A DNA stretch of 64,000 nucleotides from Siphonobacter sp048595215. Its GTDB lineage: Bacteria > Bacteroidota > Bacteroidia > Cytophagales > Spirosomataceae. Under the pieces are notes generated by a model, which was not told where the DNA came from, did not search any database, and saw only the letters and a list, made by a program, of their open reading frames with translations. The translations under genes were made by a program, and so were the position numbers. Location: positions 14,510 through 78,509 of the forward strand of contig NZ_JBMDWJ010000320.1 of the NCBI RefSeq assembly GCF_048595215.1, read 5' to 3'. Below, in pieces: positions 18,085 through 27,734 of the stretch. Numbering within the stretch: the stretch's first letter is position 1; the number at the start of each line of letters is the position of its first letter.

Positions 18085-19548
18085 TTAGTAGCCAGGGTTT
18101 TGTTTTAGCTGACCACCGCTTAAGTCGATTTGCGTCTGCGGAATGGGGAACAGATCGTGTTTAGGGCTTACGTAAGGCAGACCCAAAGCCCGCAGTACTG
18201 TTGCGGCTCGTCCCTGCCGACGCAGGTCAAACATCCGGTCGTGCTCCATCGCTAGTTCAACGCGGCGTTCATTCCAGATTTTCAGGCGTAAGTCACTCTG
18301 AGAGCCTGCTTGTGCCGCTGGCAGTCCGGCCCGTACCCGAACTTTGTTCAGGGAAACCAAGGCATTGCCCGACTGACCCAGTTCGTTAGAGGCTTCCGCG
18401 TGCATCAGCAGTACTTCCGCAAAGCGTAAAATCCGCATGTTTTTGTTCGTTTCCGAATCGTTACCATTGTACGTTTCAGCTACGCGGCTTACGTAGGCTT
18501 TCTTGTTGTAACGGGGATTGGGAGCCGTAGCTAACACCTGCTGACCATCCCAAAGCACTTCGCCGGGGTACATGATAGTCGCTGCTTTGCGTTTGTCACC
18601 GGGTTCGTACGCTTTTTCCAGATCGGCCGAAGGTGTATTAAAGCCCCAGCCCCACTGACCGCGTACGCCCTGCGTAGCTGAGTAGTTATTGATGCCTTTG
18701 TTCGGCGTAGTACCCTGAGCCTGTACTTCAAAAATGGATTCGGCGTTGTTTTCACCTACTTCCCGCCAGATCGTCGAGTAATCGTCTACCAGCGAATATT
18801 TGCCACCAGCGATTACTGCATTGGTAAGTTCCAGTACTTTGTCCCATTTCTTCTGGTACATCGAAACTTTCGCTAGCAGAGCCTGAGCTGCCCCTTTCGT
18901 GGCCCGGCCCGTTGCAATACCACCTTTTTCGGGCAGATTGGTTATGGCCGTGTTGAGATCCGCTTCAATTTGGGCATAAATGGCTTCCGCCGTAGTCCGC
19001 GTACGACCCGCTTGTAAGTCGGCTTCGTTCGTTGGATTAGGAACCGTCGTAATCAATGGTACACCCCCGAACGTACGAACCAGGTTGAAGTAAAAATACG
19101 CCCGCAGGAAGGTAGCTTCGCCAATCAGACGGTTTTTGGAGGCTTCGTCAATGGTCAGCGTAGGCAAATACGTCAAAGCTTGGTTAGCCCGGGCGATGCC
19201 CTGATAATTGCCCTGCCAGATGTCATTAAAGGAACCACTGGTTGCCGAGAACGTAAAGCCATCCAATTCATTTTTATCTGAACCTGAATCGCCCGGATCG
19301 CTGCCTTTATCGGCGTCGTCGGAAGCAATACTGGTAATACCGATCCAGGAAAAGGAGTGGATATTCCAGTCGAGCATTTTGTTGTAAATGGCCGTAACGA
19401 TACCTTCAGCCGATTTTGGATCGCTGGATAAATAATCGGGCGTAAGCTCGCCCTGAGGAGCTACATCCAGGTAATCTTTACAGGCCACTCCGCTTAGAGC
19501 AAGACCCGTAAAGAGGCCAGCTCTCAGGATATATTTGTTGACTTTCAT
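18085..19548 (-). CDS. SusD-like starch-binding outer membrane lipoprotein
   Basis: Glycan-binding lipoprotein of the RagB/SusD family, 487 residues. The signal peptide ends ...LALSGVAC with the lipid-anchor Cys at residue 23, followed by KDYLDVAPQGELT, a common SusD start. The C-terminus shows the family pattern NKNMRILRFAEVLLMHAEASNELG, then RRVELAMEHDRMFDLRRQGRA and ends KQNPGY. It forms the lid of the SusC channel made by the preceding gene 51 bases upstream, and captures oligosaccharides at the cell surface. Together with SusC it marks a polysaccharide utilization locus. Confidence 0.95.
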   Translation of the reverse strand: MKVNKYILRAGLFTGLALSGVACKDYLDVAPQGELTPDYLSSDPKSAEGIVTAIYNKMLDWNIHSFSWIGITSIASDDADKGSDPGDSGSDKNELDGFTFSATSGSFNDIWQGNYQGIARANQALTYLPTLTIDEASKNRLIGEATFLRAYFYFNLVRTFGGVPLITTVPNPTNEADLQAGRTRTTAEAIYAQIEADLNTAITNLPEKGGIATGRATKGAAQALLAKVSMYQKKWDKVLELTNAVIAGGKYSLVDDYSTIWREVGENNAESIFEVQAQGTTPNKGINNYSATQGVRGQWGWGFNTPSADLEKAYEPGDKRKAATIMYPGEVLWDGQQVLATAPNPRYNKKAYVSRVAETYNGNDSETNKNMRILRFAEVLLMHAEASNELGQSGNALVSLNKVRVRAGLPAAQAGSQSDLRLKIWNERRVELAMEHDRMFDLRRQGRAATVLRALGLPYVSPKHDLFPIPQTQIDLSGGQLKQNPGY

Positions 19549-19598
19549 TGGAAATATATGTTTTGAGATGGGGTCAGTCTGACCCGCATCTTGTCGAA

Positions 19599-22595
19599 TT
19601 AGAAATTAACCGTTACTCCCATCAGGAACGTACGAGGCGTGGGATACGCATCCAGTTCGATACCCGAAGACAGCGTACCCGCGGTTTGGTCGGTGCTGTT
19701 CGCGAGCGTACGACCGGGAAGCTCAGGTGTAAAGCCCGAGAATTTCTGGAACGTCACTAGGTTTTGAGCCGTTACGTACACGCGAATGCCCTGCATCTTC
19801 CAGGAATCTGTCAGCGTTTTGGGTAAGTTATAACCCAGCGAAACGTTGTTAATCCGCAGGTACGAGCCTGATTCGATGTAGTAATCAGAAGCCAGAGCTA
19901 CGTCATTCGACGGACGGGGATTGTTGCTCGTCGTATTACTGGGTGACCACCAGTTGGTGACGGAAGCTTCGATATTCTCGTTACCAAATCGTTGAGCTTT
20001 CTTACCGTTGTAAATCTGGTTGCCCAGGTTACCCGCTGCCGTAACGCTCAAATCGAAGTTGCGGTAGCTGATGCCCCCCGTCAGACCAAAGAAGTACTTA
20101 GGCTGATACGAACCTTTATATACGCGGTCGTTTCCGTTGATGATTCCGTTTCCATCCGTGTCCACGTAACGCAGATCGCCTACTTTCGCTCCGGAAATGT
20201 GCGGATACGCATCTAGCTCAGCCTGTGATTTGAAAATACCGTTCGTCTGGTATACGTAGAAGCTACCAATGGGTTGTCCTTCCGCCGTCTGCGTTGTGAT
20301 TTGACCGTTACCTAAGCTACCAGCCTGAATAGGCAGACCACCGTTCACTCGCTCAATTTTATTATTGTTGATCGTGAAGTTCACGCCTACATTGTACCGG
20401 AAGTCACCTTTCTTCTCATTCCAGTTCAAACCGAACTCAATACCCCGGTTACGAATGTCAGCCGCGTTGGTCAGGTACTGAGAATCATTATCACCGAAGA
20501 TGGCATCGATGGGTTTGTAGATCAACGCGTCTTTCGTGAGTTTGTCATAGTAGTTGACTTCCCCAGACAGACGGTTGTTTAACAAACCAAACTCCAGACC
20601 TAAATCCTTCTCCGTTGTCACTTCCCAACGGAGGTTCAAATCCTTAATATCCTGAATCGTGTATCCCGGAGCCAGTTGACCATCAATTTGATAATCTAGG
20701 TTCGAAGACAGCGTATACAGGAAGGCGTTCGGTACAATCCGGTCGTTTCCTACCTGACCCCAACTCGCCCGGAGTTTCAGAGCAGAAAAGAGGTTCTGAC
20801 CCTTCATAAAGTTCTCGTTCGCAATCTGCCAAGCCGCACCCACGGATGGGAATACGCTGGAACGGTTGGACGAAGGAAATTTGCTGGATCCATCCTGACG
20901 TACCGTAGCCGTCAACAGGTACCGGTCATCGTAGTTATAGTTTACCCGACCGTAGTAGGAGAGGCGTCGCTCCAGACCCATGCTACTTTCGTTGGTAGCC
21001 GTGGCCTGCGTACCCAGATTCAGGGTCCAGTAATCCGGATTGTTCGGTACATTCAAACGGGACCCACCCAGAAAGCTCGTTTTGTAGCGTTCACCCGTAA
21101 CCCCTACCAAAGCATTAAAGCTGTGTTTCTCGCCAAACGTTTTAGTATAGGTCAAGGTATTATCCCATACCCAGCGAGAAGCATTGTCATCGCGAAGCGT
21201 CAGCTGGCTGGTATTGTTTTGCTGGTTTCCAGAGACCACGTAGATCGGCTTGTACTGGCGATTATTAAACGAACGATTTTCCACGGCAAAGTTCGAACGG
21301 AACCGCAAATCATTTGTGATGTTCCATTCCGCAAACAGTACACCTTGCAGACGCAGACTTTTCGTATGATCGTTCGTATAGTTGATCTGAGCCAGGGGGT
21401 TGGCTACGTTGTTCCGAAGAGTGTATCCATAGCTGCCGTCTTCATTGTATACGGGCACGATTGGAGCCTGCTTGTAGGCACTCGTAAAGGCGGAGTAAGG
21501 TTTGTTTTCGTTATCTTCCTGAGCCAGGTTTAATGAGGCTCCGACTTTAAACGACTTACTAACCTGATAGTCATTGCTAGCCCGCAAGCTCAGACGGCGG
21601 TAGCCGTTGCCTTTCAGAATACCGTCGTCGAACATATAGCCACCACTCAGGAAATACGTACTTTTCTCAGAACCACCACTCAAGGAAATGTTATGGTTAT
21701 GAACCAAGGCGTTACGGGTAATAGCATTGAACCAATTCGTATTCGCCTTGATGTCGCCCGACGTGAAAACGGGCTGCTGACCCGCCCGTACCAACGCTTC
21801 ATTTGAGAAGTCGATATACTGCTGCGAATCGGCCATTTTCACCCGACGGGAAGCCTGACGGAAACCTACATAACCATCATACGTTACTTTAACGGCTCCG
21901 CTTTGTCCGCGTTTCGTTGTCACCAGAATCACGCCGTTGGCAGCCCGCATCCCGTAAATAGCCGTAGCCGATGCATCTTTCAGAACATCCATGGAGGTAA
22001 TATCCTGCGGATTGATGTTTCGAATATCATCCGTAATAACGCCGTCTACTACGTACAAAGGATCGGCACCGGCCAGCAATGTACCCGTACCGCGAATCCG
22101 CACCGTGGGTACGCTACCCGGTTCACCCGAAGCCGTGATTTGTACCCCAGCTAATTTACCCTGCATCGCCTGTGTAGCCGATACAACGGGTTGATTAACG
22201 ATGTCCGCCGTTTTCAAAGTAGCTACGGCTCCCGTCAAGTCTTTCTTACGGGCCGTTCCGTAACCAATCGCAACGACTTCGTTTAACGTAGACGCATCCG
22301 ATTCCAGCGTAATGGTAAGCTCTGTAGTCGCTGCAGTTACCGTAACTTCCTGGGGTTTCATTCCCACGAACGTTACAGAAAGTACATCACCCGTGTTGGC
22401 CGCAAGGGAGAATCGACCCTCGGCATCGGTGTTTGTACCACGTGTAGTACCCTTTATGGCAATCGTTGCTCCGGGCAACGCTTGATTATCGTCCGCACTG
22501 GTTACTCGTCCAGTGACGCGGCGTCCCTCCTGAGCATACACTTGAGTGACGATCAGTGAAAACAACCATAGACACAGCAGATAAGCTTTCTTCAT
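19599..22595 (-). CDS. SusC/RagA-family TonB-linked outer membrane transporter
   Basis: TonB-dependent channel of 998 residues that imports oligosaccharides with its SusD partner. Order: signal peptide (1-21, ...VYAQ), carboxypeptidase-D-like domain (about 25-100, VTGRVTSADDNQALPGATI), a SusC signature (LNEVVAIGYGTARKKDLTGA), plug (about 110-230, VRIRGTGTLLAGADPLYVVDG), then the beta-barrel ending in VTVNF with a terminal Phe. A good Bacteroidota promoter (22622-22654) and a cluster of direct repeats lie just upstream. It is the first gene of the operon susC-susD-GH144-GH3, divergent from its likely regulator. Confidence 0.96.
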   Translation of the reverse strand: MKKAYLLCLWLFSLIVTQVYAQEGRRVTGRVTSADDNQALPGATIAIKGTTRGTNTDAEGRFSLAANTGDVLSVTFVGMKPQEVTVTAATTELTITLESDASTLNEVVAIGYGTARKKDLTGAVATLKTADIVNQPVVSATQAMQGKLAGVQITASGEPGSVPTVRIRGTGTLLAGADPLYVVDGVITDDIRNINPQDITSMDVLKDASATAIYGMRAANGVILVTTKRGQSGAVKVTYDGYVGFRQASRRVKMADSQQYIDFSNEALVRAGQQPVFTSGDIKANTNWFNAITRNALVHNHNISLSGGSEKSTYFLSGGYMFDDGILKGNGYRRLSLRASNDYQVSKSFKVGASLNLAQEDNENKPYSAFTSAYKQAPIVPVYNEDGSYGYTLRNNVANPLAQINYTNDHTKSLRLQGVLFAEWNITNDLRFRSNFAVENRSFNNRQYKPIYVVSGNQQNNTSQLTLRDDNASRWVWDNTLTYTKTFGEKHSFNALVGVTGERYKTSFLGGSRLNVPNNPDYWTLNLGTQATATNESSMGLERRLSYYGRVNYNYDDRYLLTATVRQDGSSKFPSSNRSSVFPSVGAAWQIANENFMKGQNLFSALKLRASWGQVGNDRIVPNAFLYTLSSNLDYQIDGQLAPGYTIQDIKDLNLRWEVTTEKDLGLEFGLLNNRLSGEVNYYDKLTKDALIYKPIDAIFGDNDSQYLTNAADIRNRGIEFGLNWNEKKGDFRYNVGVNFTINNNKIERVNGGLPIQAGSLGNGQITTQTAEGQPIGSFYVYQTNGIFKSQAELDAYPHISGAKVGDLRYVDTDGNGIINGNDRVYKGSYQPKYFFGLTGGISYRNFDLSVTAAGNLGNQIYNGKKAQRFGNENIEASVTNWWSPSNTTSNNPRPSNDVALASDYYIESGSYLRINNVSLGYNLPKTLTDSWKMQGIRVYVTAQNLVTFQKFSGFTPELPGRTLANSTDQTAGTLSSGIELDAYPTPRTFLMGVTVNF

Positions 22596-22621
22596 GATAA
22601 GAAATTGTATTATTTGGTGGA

Positions 22622-22654
22622 CAAAATTAAAATATCTAAGTAGGTGTAGACAAA
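22622..22654 (-). promoter_or_regulatory. susC promoter (-33/-7)
   Basis: Read on the minus strand, a TTTTG box (22651-22654 region) is followed after 21 bases by TAATTTTG (22622-22629), matching the Bacteroidota consensus TTTG/TAnnTTTG. Transcription would start near 22616, about 20 bases before the susC ATG. Confidence 0.65.
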
Positions 22655-22660
22655 AAAAGC

Positions 22661-22725
22661 ACTACATCATTACCACATCATTTAGGGTATAAGGCTTGTG
22701 TGTACTACATCATTCCTACATATTT
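22661..22725. promoter_or_regulatory. Direct-repeat operator between susC and its regulator
   Basis: The motif ACTACATCATT occurs exactly at 22661-22671 and 22704-22714, each followed 12 bases later by a degenerate copy (CCACATCATTT at 22673-22683; CCTACATATTT at 22715-22725). The block begins 7 bases upstream of the susC -33 box, a usual position for an activator, and also covers the start region of the divergent regulator gene. Confidence 0.5.
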
Positions 22726-22764
22726 GTATTAATTGTTGAAAAAATTGTGGGATTGGTTTTAACG

Positions 22765-25608
22765 GTGAAGCAAGTGAGTACCCAGAATAGGATTGGAAGA
22801 AGGACAAGAAGCGATACACGTAGAGGGCTCGTATTGGTACTAGTTTTAGTGCTTGTCAGTAGTTTTACGAAAGCTCAAACGTATACCGATCAGCTACAAA
22901 AGCTATGCCTGCCCGAGGTGAGATCATTTACTATACAGGACTATCAAGCCCAGCGACAAAACTGGAGTATCAGCCAGAGCAAGAACACCCGATTCATCTA
23001 CGTTGGGAATTCAAAAGGGCTGCTGGAATACGATGGACAAACCTGGAAAAACTTCATTTTGCCGCACCGTCAGATCATTCGCTCCGTTGCTACGGCGGGT
23101 GATCGCATCTATACGGGAGCTTTACAGGAATTTGGCTATTGGCAGGCGAATAGTAAGGGCGTTCTTACGTACCATTCGCTAAATTCATTAAACAAGGACC
23201 CTCGCTTTAAACAAGAAGAAATCTGGAATATTATTACTTTAGGTGATGCGGTCTATTTCCATTCCTTTGCTTATTTGTTCCGTTATCAGCATAATCAGAT
23301 AACGACTTTACCCACGCCGGGAAACGTATTTTTTGCCTACCAGGTCGATAATCGGCTTTTCGTGCAGATTATGGATAAGGGCATCTACGAGTGGGTGGAT
23401 GAACAGTTTGTGTACTTACCGGGTAGTGACCGTCTCGCTCATGAACGCGTACGCTGCGTATTTCGATCCGGCCCCAACCAATTACAGATTGGTACGGATC
23501 GGATGCTTTTCACTTTTGATGGCAAAGGCTTCACCGTTTTAAATACCCCGGCGAGTCGTTTTCTAGCGGACAACCAGCTTAACAAAGCCATTCGAGTGGA
23601 TGAGCGAACGTATGCGTATGGCTCGGTACAAAATGGGATGATCATTACCGATGAGTGGGGCCGGATTCGCTACCACCTCAATCAAAAATCGGGCTTGCAG
23701 AATAATACTGTACTGGCCCTGCACGCCGATGCGGACAAAAACGTGTGGGTAGGCACGGATAATGGAATCGATGCGGTTTTGCTAAGTTCGCCCGTTCGCC
23801 ATTTTCGGGACAAAGACGGCGTACTCGGAAGTGTGTACGATGCTACGCTCTATCAGGGGAAACTGTACGTAGGAACGAACCATGGCGTTTTTCAGGTCAA
23901 CGAAACGGGAGGAAAAACCAGTTTACAATTGGTACCCGGTAGTCAGGGTCAGGTTTGGGATCTGGAAGTGATTGACGGAACCCTGTTTTGCGGACATAAT
24001 GAAGGCACTTTCGTACTGGAAGGTTCGGGCTTTCGGCAAATTTCGAAGCTGACCGGCGGACTCGTACTTCACAAACTCCAAAAGCATCCGGATATACTCA
24101 TTCAGGGCACTTATACGGATCTGGCCCTGTATCAGCAGGTCAACGATCGCTGGCAGTTGAGTCACTCGCTGGCGGGCGATTTTTCACTGACGGATCAAAT
24201 CATCGAGCAAGATGCCGGTACGCTTTTACTACGACGAAAATACCGGGGAATCACCCAGATTCGCCTCGCGGACGATTTGCGGACGATTCAGCATACCACA
24301 CCACTCAATGGTCTGCAGGGAGCTAACCTGATTCGGGTCCAGGAAAAACCGCTGATATGTACCGATCAGCAATCATATTTTCTGGAAGGAACAACCTTGA
24401 AAGCCATTCCAGCCCTTGGTAAACAGGGCGTAAGAAACATTTTTCCCATCAACTCCCAGGATTATCTGGTATTACGAACCAACGGAACGCTGGCGTACTG
24501 GCGGGGAAACCAATCGCTCAGACCGTTGAATATCAAACATGTGCAATGGGTGGAAGGTTACGAAAATGTTGTACGGCTTGATGACCAGATGTTGCTGGTC
24601 TGCGGAGACGATGGATTTTCAATAGTACCGGTTTCTTACTTGCGACAGGGAATGACGGAGACGCAGGCCCACCCGTTGATTCGTCAGATCAGTACTGAAA
24701 ACTTCGATCAAACACTTTATCCCGGTCAGCCTCAACCTGACTTGCAATTTCGATACTGGCAAAACAATCTCACCATTGATTTTACGTCTACGCAGTACGA
24801 AGCCGATGTAACGTACGAGTACTGGCTGGAAGGAAAAATGCCGGGCTGGACGACGTTATCGAAAAGCCACACCCTAACGACTGGGCCACTAGACCCAGGT
24901 ACGTATGTATTGCATTTACGTTCATCTGTTTCCAGCGAAGAAACGACTCTGTCCTTTGAAATACGGCCACCCTGGTTCTGGAATCGCTGGAGTCAGTTTC
25001 TATACCTGGTGTTATTCGTAGTGGGTGTCTGGCTGGCGTATCAGTTTTATCGGCGTCGCATTCGGATGCACCAGAGCCGGATTCAACGAAAGATGCAGCT
25101 ACAACTGGAAGAAGAGCAACTGCGAAACGCTCAGGTATTGGCAGAATTACGGAACGAACAATTGCGGAAAGACGTCGAACGCAAGTCGGAAGAACTGGCA
25201 AATTCAGCTATGAACCTGCTGCAAAAGAACGAATTACTGGAAACGATTAAGGGAGAGCTGGAGAAGTTACGGAAAGAAATTGGCCCGGAAACCGCTGCTA
25301 CGCAGTACCGATCATTGGTTCAACTCATTAATCGCAACCTGGCTGACGAACATAGCTGGGATATATTCGAATCGAATTTCAACGACGTGCATGATTACTT
25401 TTTCAAAAAGCTGCTCGAATCGTTTCCCAATCTAACGCCCGGTGATTTGAAGTTGGCTGCGTATCTGCGAATGAATTTATCCAGTAAAGAAATTGCTCAG
25501 TTACTGAACATTACGGTTCGCAGTGTGGAGTTGAAACGGTACCGCTTACGCACGAAACTCAACTTGCAAACGGAGCAGAACCTCAATGAATTTCTGATTA
25601 AACTATGA
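22765..25608 (+). CDS. Membrane-bound PUL regulator: beta-propeller, Y_Y_Y domain, LuxR-type HTH
   Basis: A one-polypeptide regulator of about 950 residues without a kinase domain. The reading frame has no ATG near its start. Candidate starts are TTG 22696, GTG 22747, GTG 22765 and GTG 22774; I chose GTG 22765 because it gives an Arg-rich n-region and hydrophobic LVLVLVLV core ending SFTKAQ, and leaves room for a promoter. The periplasmic part has propeller repeats (such as VWVGTDNGIDA) and a Y_Y_Y-like domain (YEYWLEGKMPGW). A membrane helix is encoded at about 24978-25050, followed by a charged coiled coil and a C-terminal HTH (LSSKEIAQLLNITVRSVELKR). It presumably senses an oligosaccharide and activates the divergent susC operon. 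Confidence 0.85.
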   Translation: MKQVSTQNRIGRRTRSDTRRGLVLVLVLVLVSSFTKAQTYTDQLQKLCLPEVRSFTIQDYQAQRQNWSISQSKNTRFIYVGNSKGLLEYDGQTWKNFILPHRQIIRSVATAGDRIYTGALQEFGYWQANSKGVLTYHSLNSLNKDPRFKQEEIWNIITLGDAVYFHSFAYLFRYQHNQITTLPTPGNVFFAYQVDNRLFVQIMDKGIYEWVDEQFVYLPGSDRLAHERVRCVFRSGPNQLQIGTDRMLFTFDGKGFTVLNTPASRFLADNQLNKAIRVDERTYAYGSVQNGMIITDEWGRIRYHLNQKSGLQNNTVLALHADADKNVWVGTDNGIDAVLLSSPVRHFRDKDGVLGSVYDATLYQGKLYVGTNHGVFQVNETGGKTSLQLVPGSQGQVWDLEVIDGTLFCGHNEGTFVLEGSGFRQISKLTGGLVLHKLQKHPDILIQGTYTDLALYQQVNDRWQLSHSLAGDFSLTDQIIEQDAGTLLLRRKYRGITQIRLADDLRTIQHTTPLNGLQGANLIRVQEKPLICTDQQSYFLEGTTLKAIPALGKQGVRNIFPINSQDYLVLRTNGTLAYWRGNQSLRPLNIKHVQWVEGYENVVRLDDQMLLVCGDDGFSIVPVSYLRQGMTETQAHPLIRQISTENFDQTLYPGQPQPDLQFRYWQNNLTIDFTSTQYEADVTYEYWLEGKMPGWTTLSKSHTLTTGPLDPGTYVLHLRSSVSSEETTLSFEIRPPWFWNRWSQFLYLVLFVVGVWLAYQFYRRRIRMHQSRIQRKMQLQLEEEQLRNAQVLAELRNEQLRKDVERKSEELANSAMNLLQKNELLETIKGELEKLRKEIGPETAATQYRSLVQLINRNLADEHSWDIFESNFNDVHDYFFKKLLESFPNLTPGDLKLAAYLRMNLSSKEIAQLLNITVRSVELKRYRLRTKLNLQTEQNLNEFLIKL

Positions 25609-25609
25609 A

Positions 25610-25639
25610 AAGACCCGGCCTTTGGAGCCGGGTCTTTTT
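25610..25639. terminator. Bidirectional terminator between regulator and mraY
   Basis: A perfect 10-bp GC-rich stem (25610-25619 with 25627-25636) has A-run and T-run flanks and lies between two convergent genes. It overlaps the last bases before the mraY stop codon region. Confidence 0.88.
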
Positions 25640-25640
25640 A

Positions 25641-26873
25641 TTAACGTAGTTTCAGCGTAACCAGGGTAAATACCGCCAGCAGGATACCGATGATGAAGAA
25701 ACGCATCACAATCTTCGGTTCCGGTATATTGGATTTCTGGTAGTGGTGATGCAGCGGAGACATCTTGAAAAGTCGGTGTAACTGGGCGTATTCGAGTCCT
25801 CGTCGTTTTTTCTGGTACTTGAAATAACTCACTTGGAGAATAACAGAAATGGATTCGATGAGGAAAACCCCGCACAGAATCGGAATGAGCAATTCTTTAC
25901 GTAACACAATGGCCAGCGTGGCGATGACACTACCCAGCATCAAACTACCCGTATCGCCCATGAAAACCTGAGCGGGATAGGTATTGTACCAGAGAAAGCC
26001 GACGCAGGCCCCGACAAAGGCCCCGCAGAATACCACCAGCTCGCCGGATAAAGGAATGTAGTAAATGTTGAGATACTGCGAAAAGACTTTATTCCCCGAT
26101 AGATAGGCCAGAATACCCAGCGTGAGGCCGATGATGATGGACGAACCCGCGGCTAGTCCATCAATCCCATCCGTAATGTTGGCTCCATTGGACACCGCCG
26201 TAATAATGAAGATGACAATAACCGTGTACAGAATCCAGGTATACTCGTCAGGCAGAATGGAATCCGGAAGAATCTCCGAATAATCAATCTCGTTATTTTT
26301 GAAAAAAGGGACGTTCGTTAGAAAATCTTTGGTGTCCGTAAATTTCCGTAGTTCTGCAAAACCCGTTGGCGTATTGATGCGGGCTTCTTCGTACACCCGG
26401 ATTTTGATGTCCGGCGAATAGTGCATCGTCAGCCCAATGAGCAGGCCCAACCCAATTTGTCCGACAATCTTGAAGCGACCGGGTAAGCCTTCCTTATTTT
26501 TCCGAAATACTTTAATATAATCATCCACGAAACCGATCAAACAGGTCCATACCGCCGAAATCAGCAGAAGGACTACGTAAATATTATCCAGCTTGGCGAA
26601 TAGCAGTACCGGAATGACAATGGCCAGTAGGATAATAAAACCACCCATCGTAGGGGTGCCTTTTTTCTGCATCTGTCCTTCCAGGCCCAGATCGCGAATG
26701 GTTTCGCCAATTTGCAGGCGTTGCAGGTACCAGATGATGCGTTTACCAAAAACAATACCGATAATCAAGGACGTCACTGTAGCCGCCGCCGTCCGAAACG
26801 TAAGAAACTGAAAAACCCCGGCTCCGGGAAAATTGAAGGTTTTATCCAGATAATCGAAAAGATAGTAGAGCAT
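25641..26873 (-). CDS. mraY: Phospho-N-acetylmuramoyl-pentapeptide transferase
   Basis: Integral membrane enzyme (410 residues) that moves phospho-MurNAc-pentapeptide onto undecaprenyl phosphate to make lipid I. Family motifs are present: GTPTMGG, the catalytic Asp pair in VDDYIKV, TDGIDGLAAG, FMGDTGSL and the C-terminal HHHYQK. A Bacteroidota-type insert (about residues 160-215, RVYEEARINTP...) lengthens it compared with the 360-residue E. coli protein. It is separated from the usual division and cell-wall (dcw) cluster: its neighbours are a PUL regulator and a ferritin. Confidence 0.97.
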   Translation of the reverse strand: MLYYLFDYLDKTFNFPGAGVFQFLTFRTAAATVTSLIIGIVFGKRIIWYLQRLQIGETIRDLGLEGQMQKKGTPTMGGFIILLAIVIPVLLFAKLDNIYVVLLLISAVWTCLIGFVDDYIKVFRKNKEGLPGRFKIVGQIGLGLLIGLTMHYSPDIKIRVYEEARINTPTGFAELRKFTDTKDFLTNVPFFKNNEIDYSEILPDSILPDEYTWILYTVIVIFIITAVSNGANITDGIDGLAAGSSIIIGLTLGILAYLSGNKVFSQYLNIYYIPLSGELVVFCGAFVGACVGFLWYNTYPAQVFMGDTGSLMLGSVIATLAIVLRKELLIPILCGVFLIESISVILQVSYFKYQKKRRGLEYAQLHRLFKMSPLHHHYQKSNIPEPKIVMRFFIIGILLAVFTLVTLKLR

Positions 26874-26979
26874 ACTAGGCTACAAAAATTGACAATGCGG
26901 GTACTAAGTTCTGCAAAAGCCGGGAAAAGCCGACATCTGAAATGAAAATACCCTGGCTTTCGTAAAAGGGGCACAAAAA

Positions 26980-27001
26980 AAGCCCGCAATTGCGGGCTTT
27001 A
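26980..27001 (-). terminator. Terminator after ferritin
   Basis: A perfect palindrome (26980-26999, AAGCCCGCAA and its complement) is followed on the minus strand by TTTTTTTG. It lies 23 bases past the ferritin stop codon. Confidence 0.88.
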
Positions 27002-27022
27002 CAAAGAAGGGGAAATGAATAA

Positions 27023-27553
27023 TTATTCGACTTCCAACTTCGTAATTTTATATACATTACGGTCGATAGTAAAACGACCGATGCCTTCTTCGCCAATAAC
27101 GTCGAAGAGTTCAAGGGCCCGACGGGCGTTGATTTCTTCTTCAACTTGTTCTTTCACAAACCATTGCAGGAAATTTTCGGTAGCGTAATCCTCTACGCGA
27201 CGGCAAAGACTTACCAGACGGTTGATGGAATGCGTTACGTTGATTTCACTTTGCAGAGCTGTTTCGAATACACTGCGGAAGGAAGGATATTCGTGAGGAA
27301 CAGCTCCTACTTCAGGTGAGTAAGCCATTACACCCTGATCCGCCAGGTAATGGAAGATTTTGAGCATGTGCTCGCGTTCTTCTTCCGATTGTTTGTAGAA
27401 GTATTTGGCAGAATACAGGAAACCATTCACTTCGCACCAGGAAGCCATGGCTAAATATTTAGAAGAAGCTTCCGCTTCCATTTTAATCTGAGCATTCAAG
27501 GCTAATTCAACTTCCTCTTTTAGTGAGGTGCGGAGGCGTTGCAAATCTTTCAT
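27023..27553 (-). CDS. Ferritin (non-haem, FtnA-like)
   Basis: Iron-storage protein of 176 residues with the four-helix ferritin fold. Ferroxidase residues appear as expected: a Glu in EAEASSKYLAMASW, EEEREHMLKI (Glu and His) and VKEQVEEEINARR in the C-terminal half. It should assemble into a 24-subunit cage that oxidises Fe(II) and stores the mineral. It has its own promoter and terminator. The neighbouring siderophore-type receptor suggests an iron-handling neighbourhood. Confidence 0.93.
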   Translation of the reverse strand: MKDLQRLRTSLKEEVELALNAQIKMEAEASSKYLAMASWCEVNGFLYSAKYFYKQSEEEREHMLKIFHYLADQGVMAYSPEVGAVPHEYPSFRSVFETALQSEINVTHSINRLVSLCRRVEDYATENFLQWFVKEQVEEEINARRALELFDVIGEEGIGRFTIDRNVYKITKLEVE

Positions 27554-27649
27554 GTTAATCTTATTTTTTTAATGCGATAGTTCAAAAAAATGTGCTCGTT
27601 GCTATCGCCCGGGAATTTAGATCGTTGGTGGGCAATACTTTCTACACCA

Positions 27650-27679
27650 CAAAAGTATAGGCTCTCGCGTAGAATGCAA
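27650..27679 (-). promoter_or_regulatory. Ferritin promoter (-33/-7)
   Basis: Read on the minus strand, TTG (27677-27679), a 19-base spacer and TACTTTTG (27650-27657) match the Bacteroidota consensus exactly. The predicted leader is about 90 bases long. Confidence 0.6.
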
Positions 27680-27734
27680 TACTAACGCCTTGAAAAAGAG
27701 TAATTTAGAAATAATCTCAGTAGCAAAATAAATA

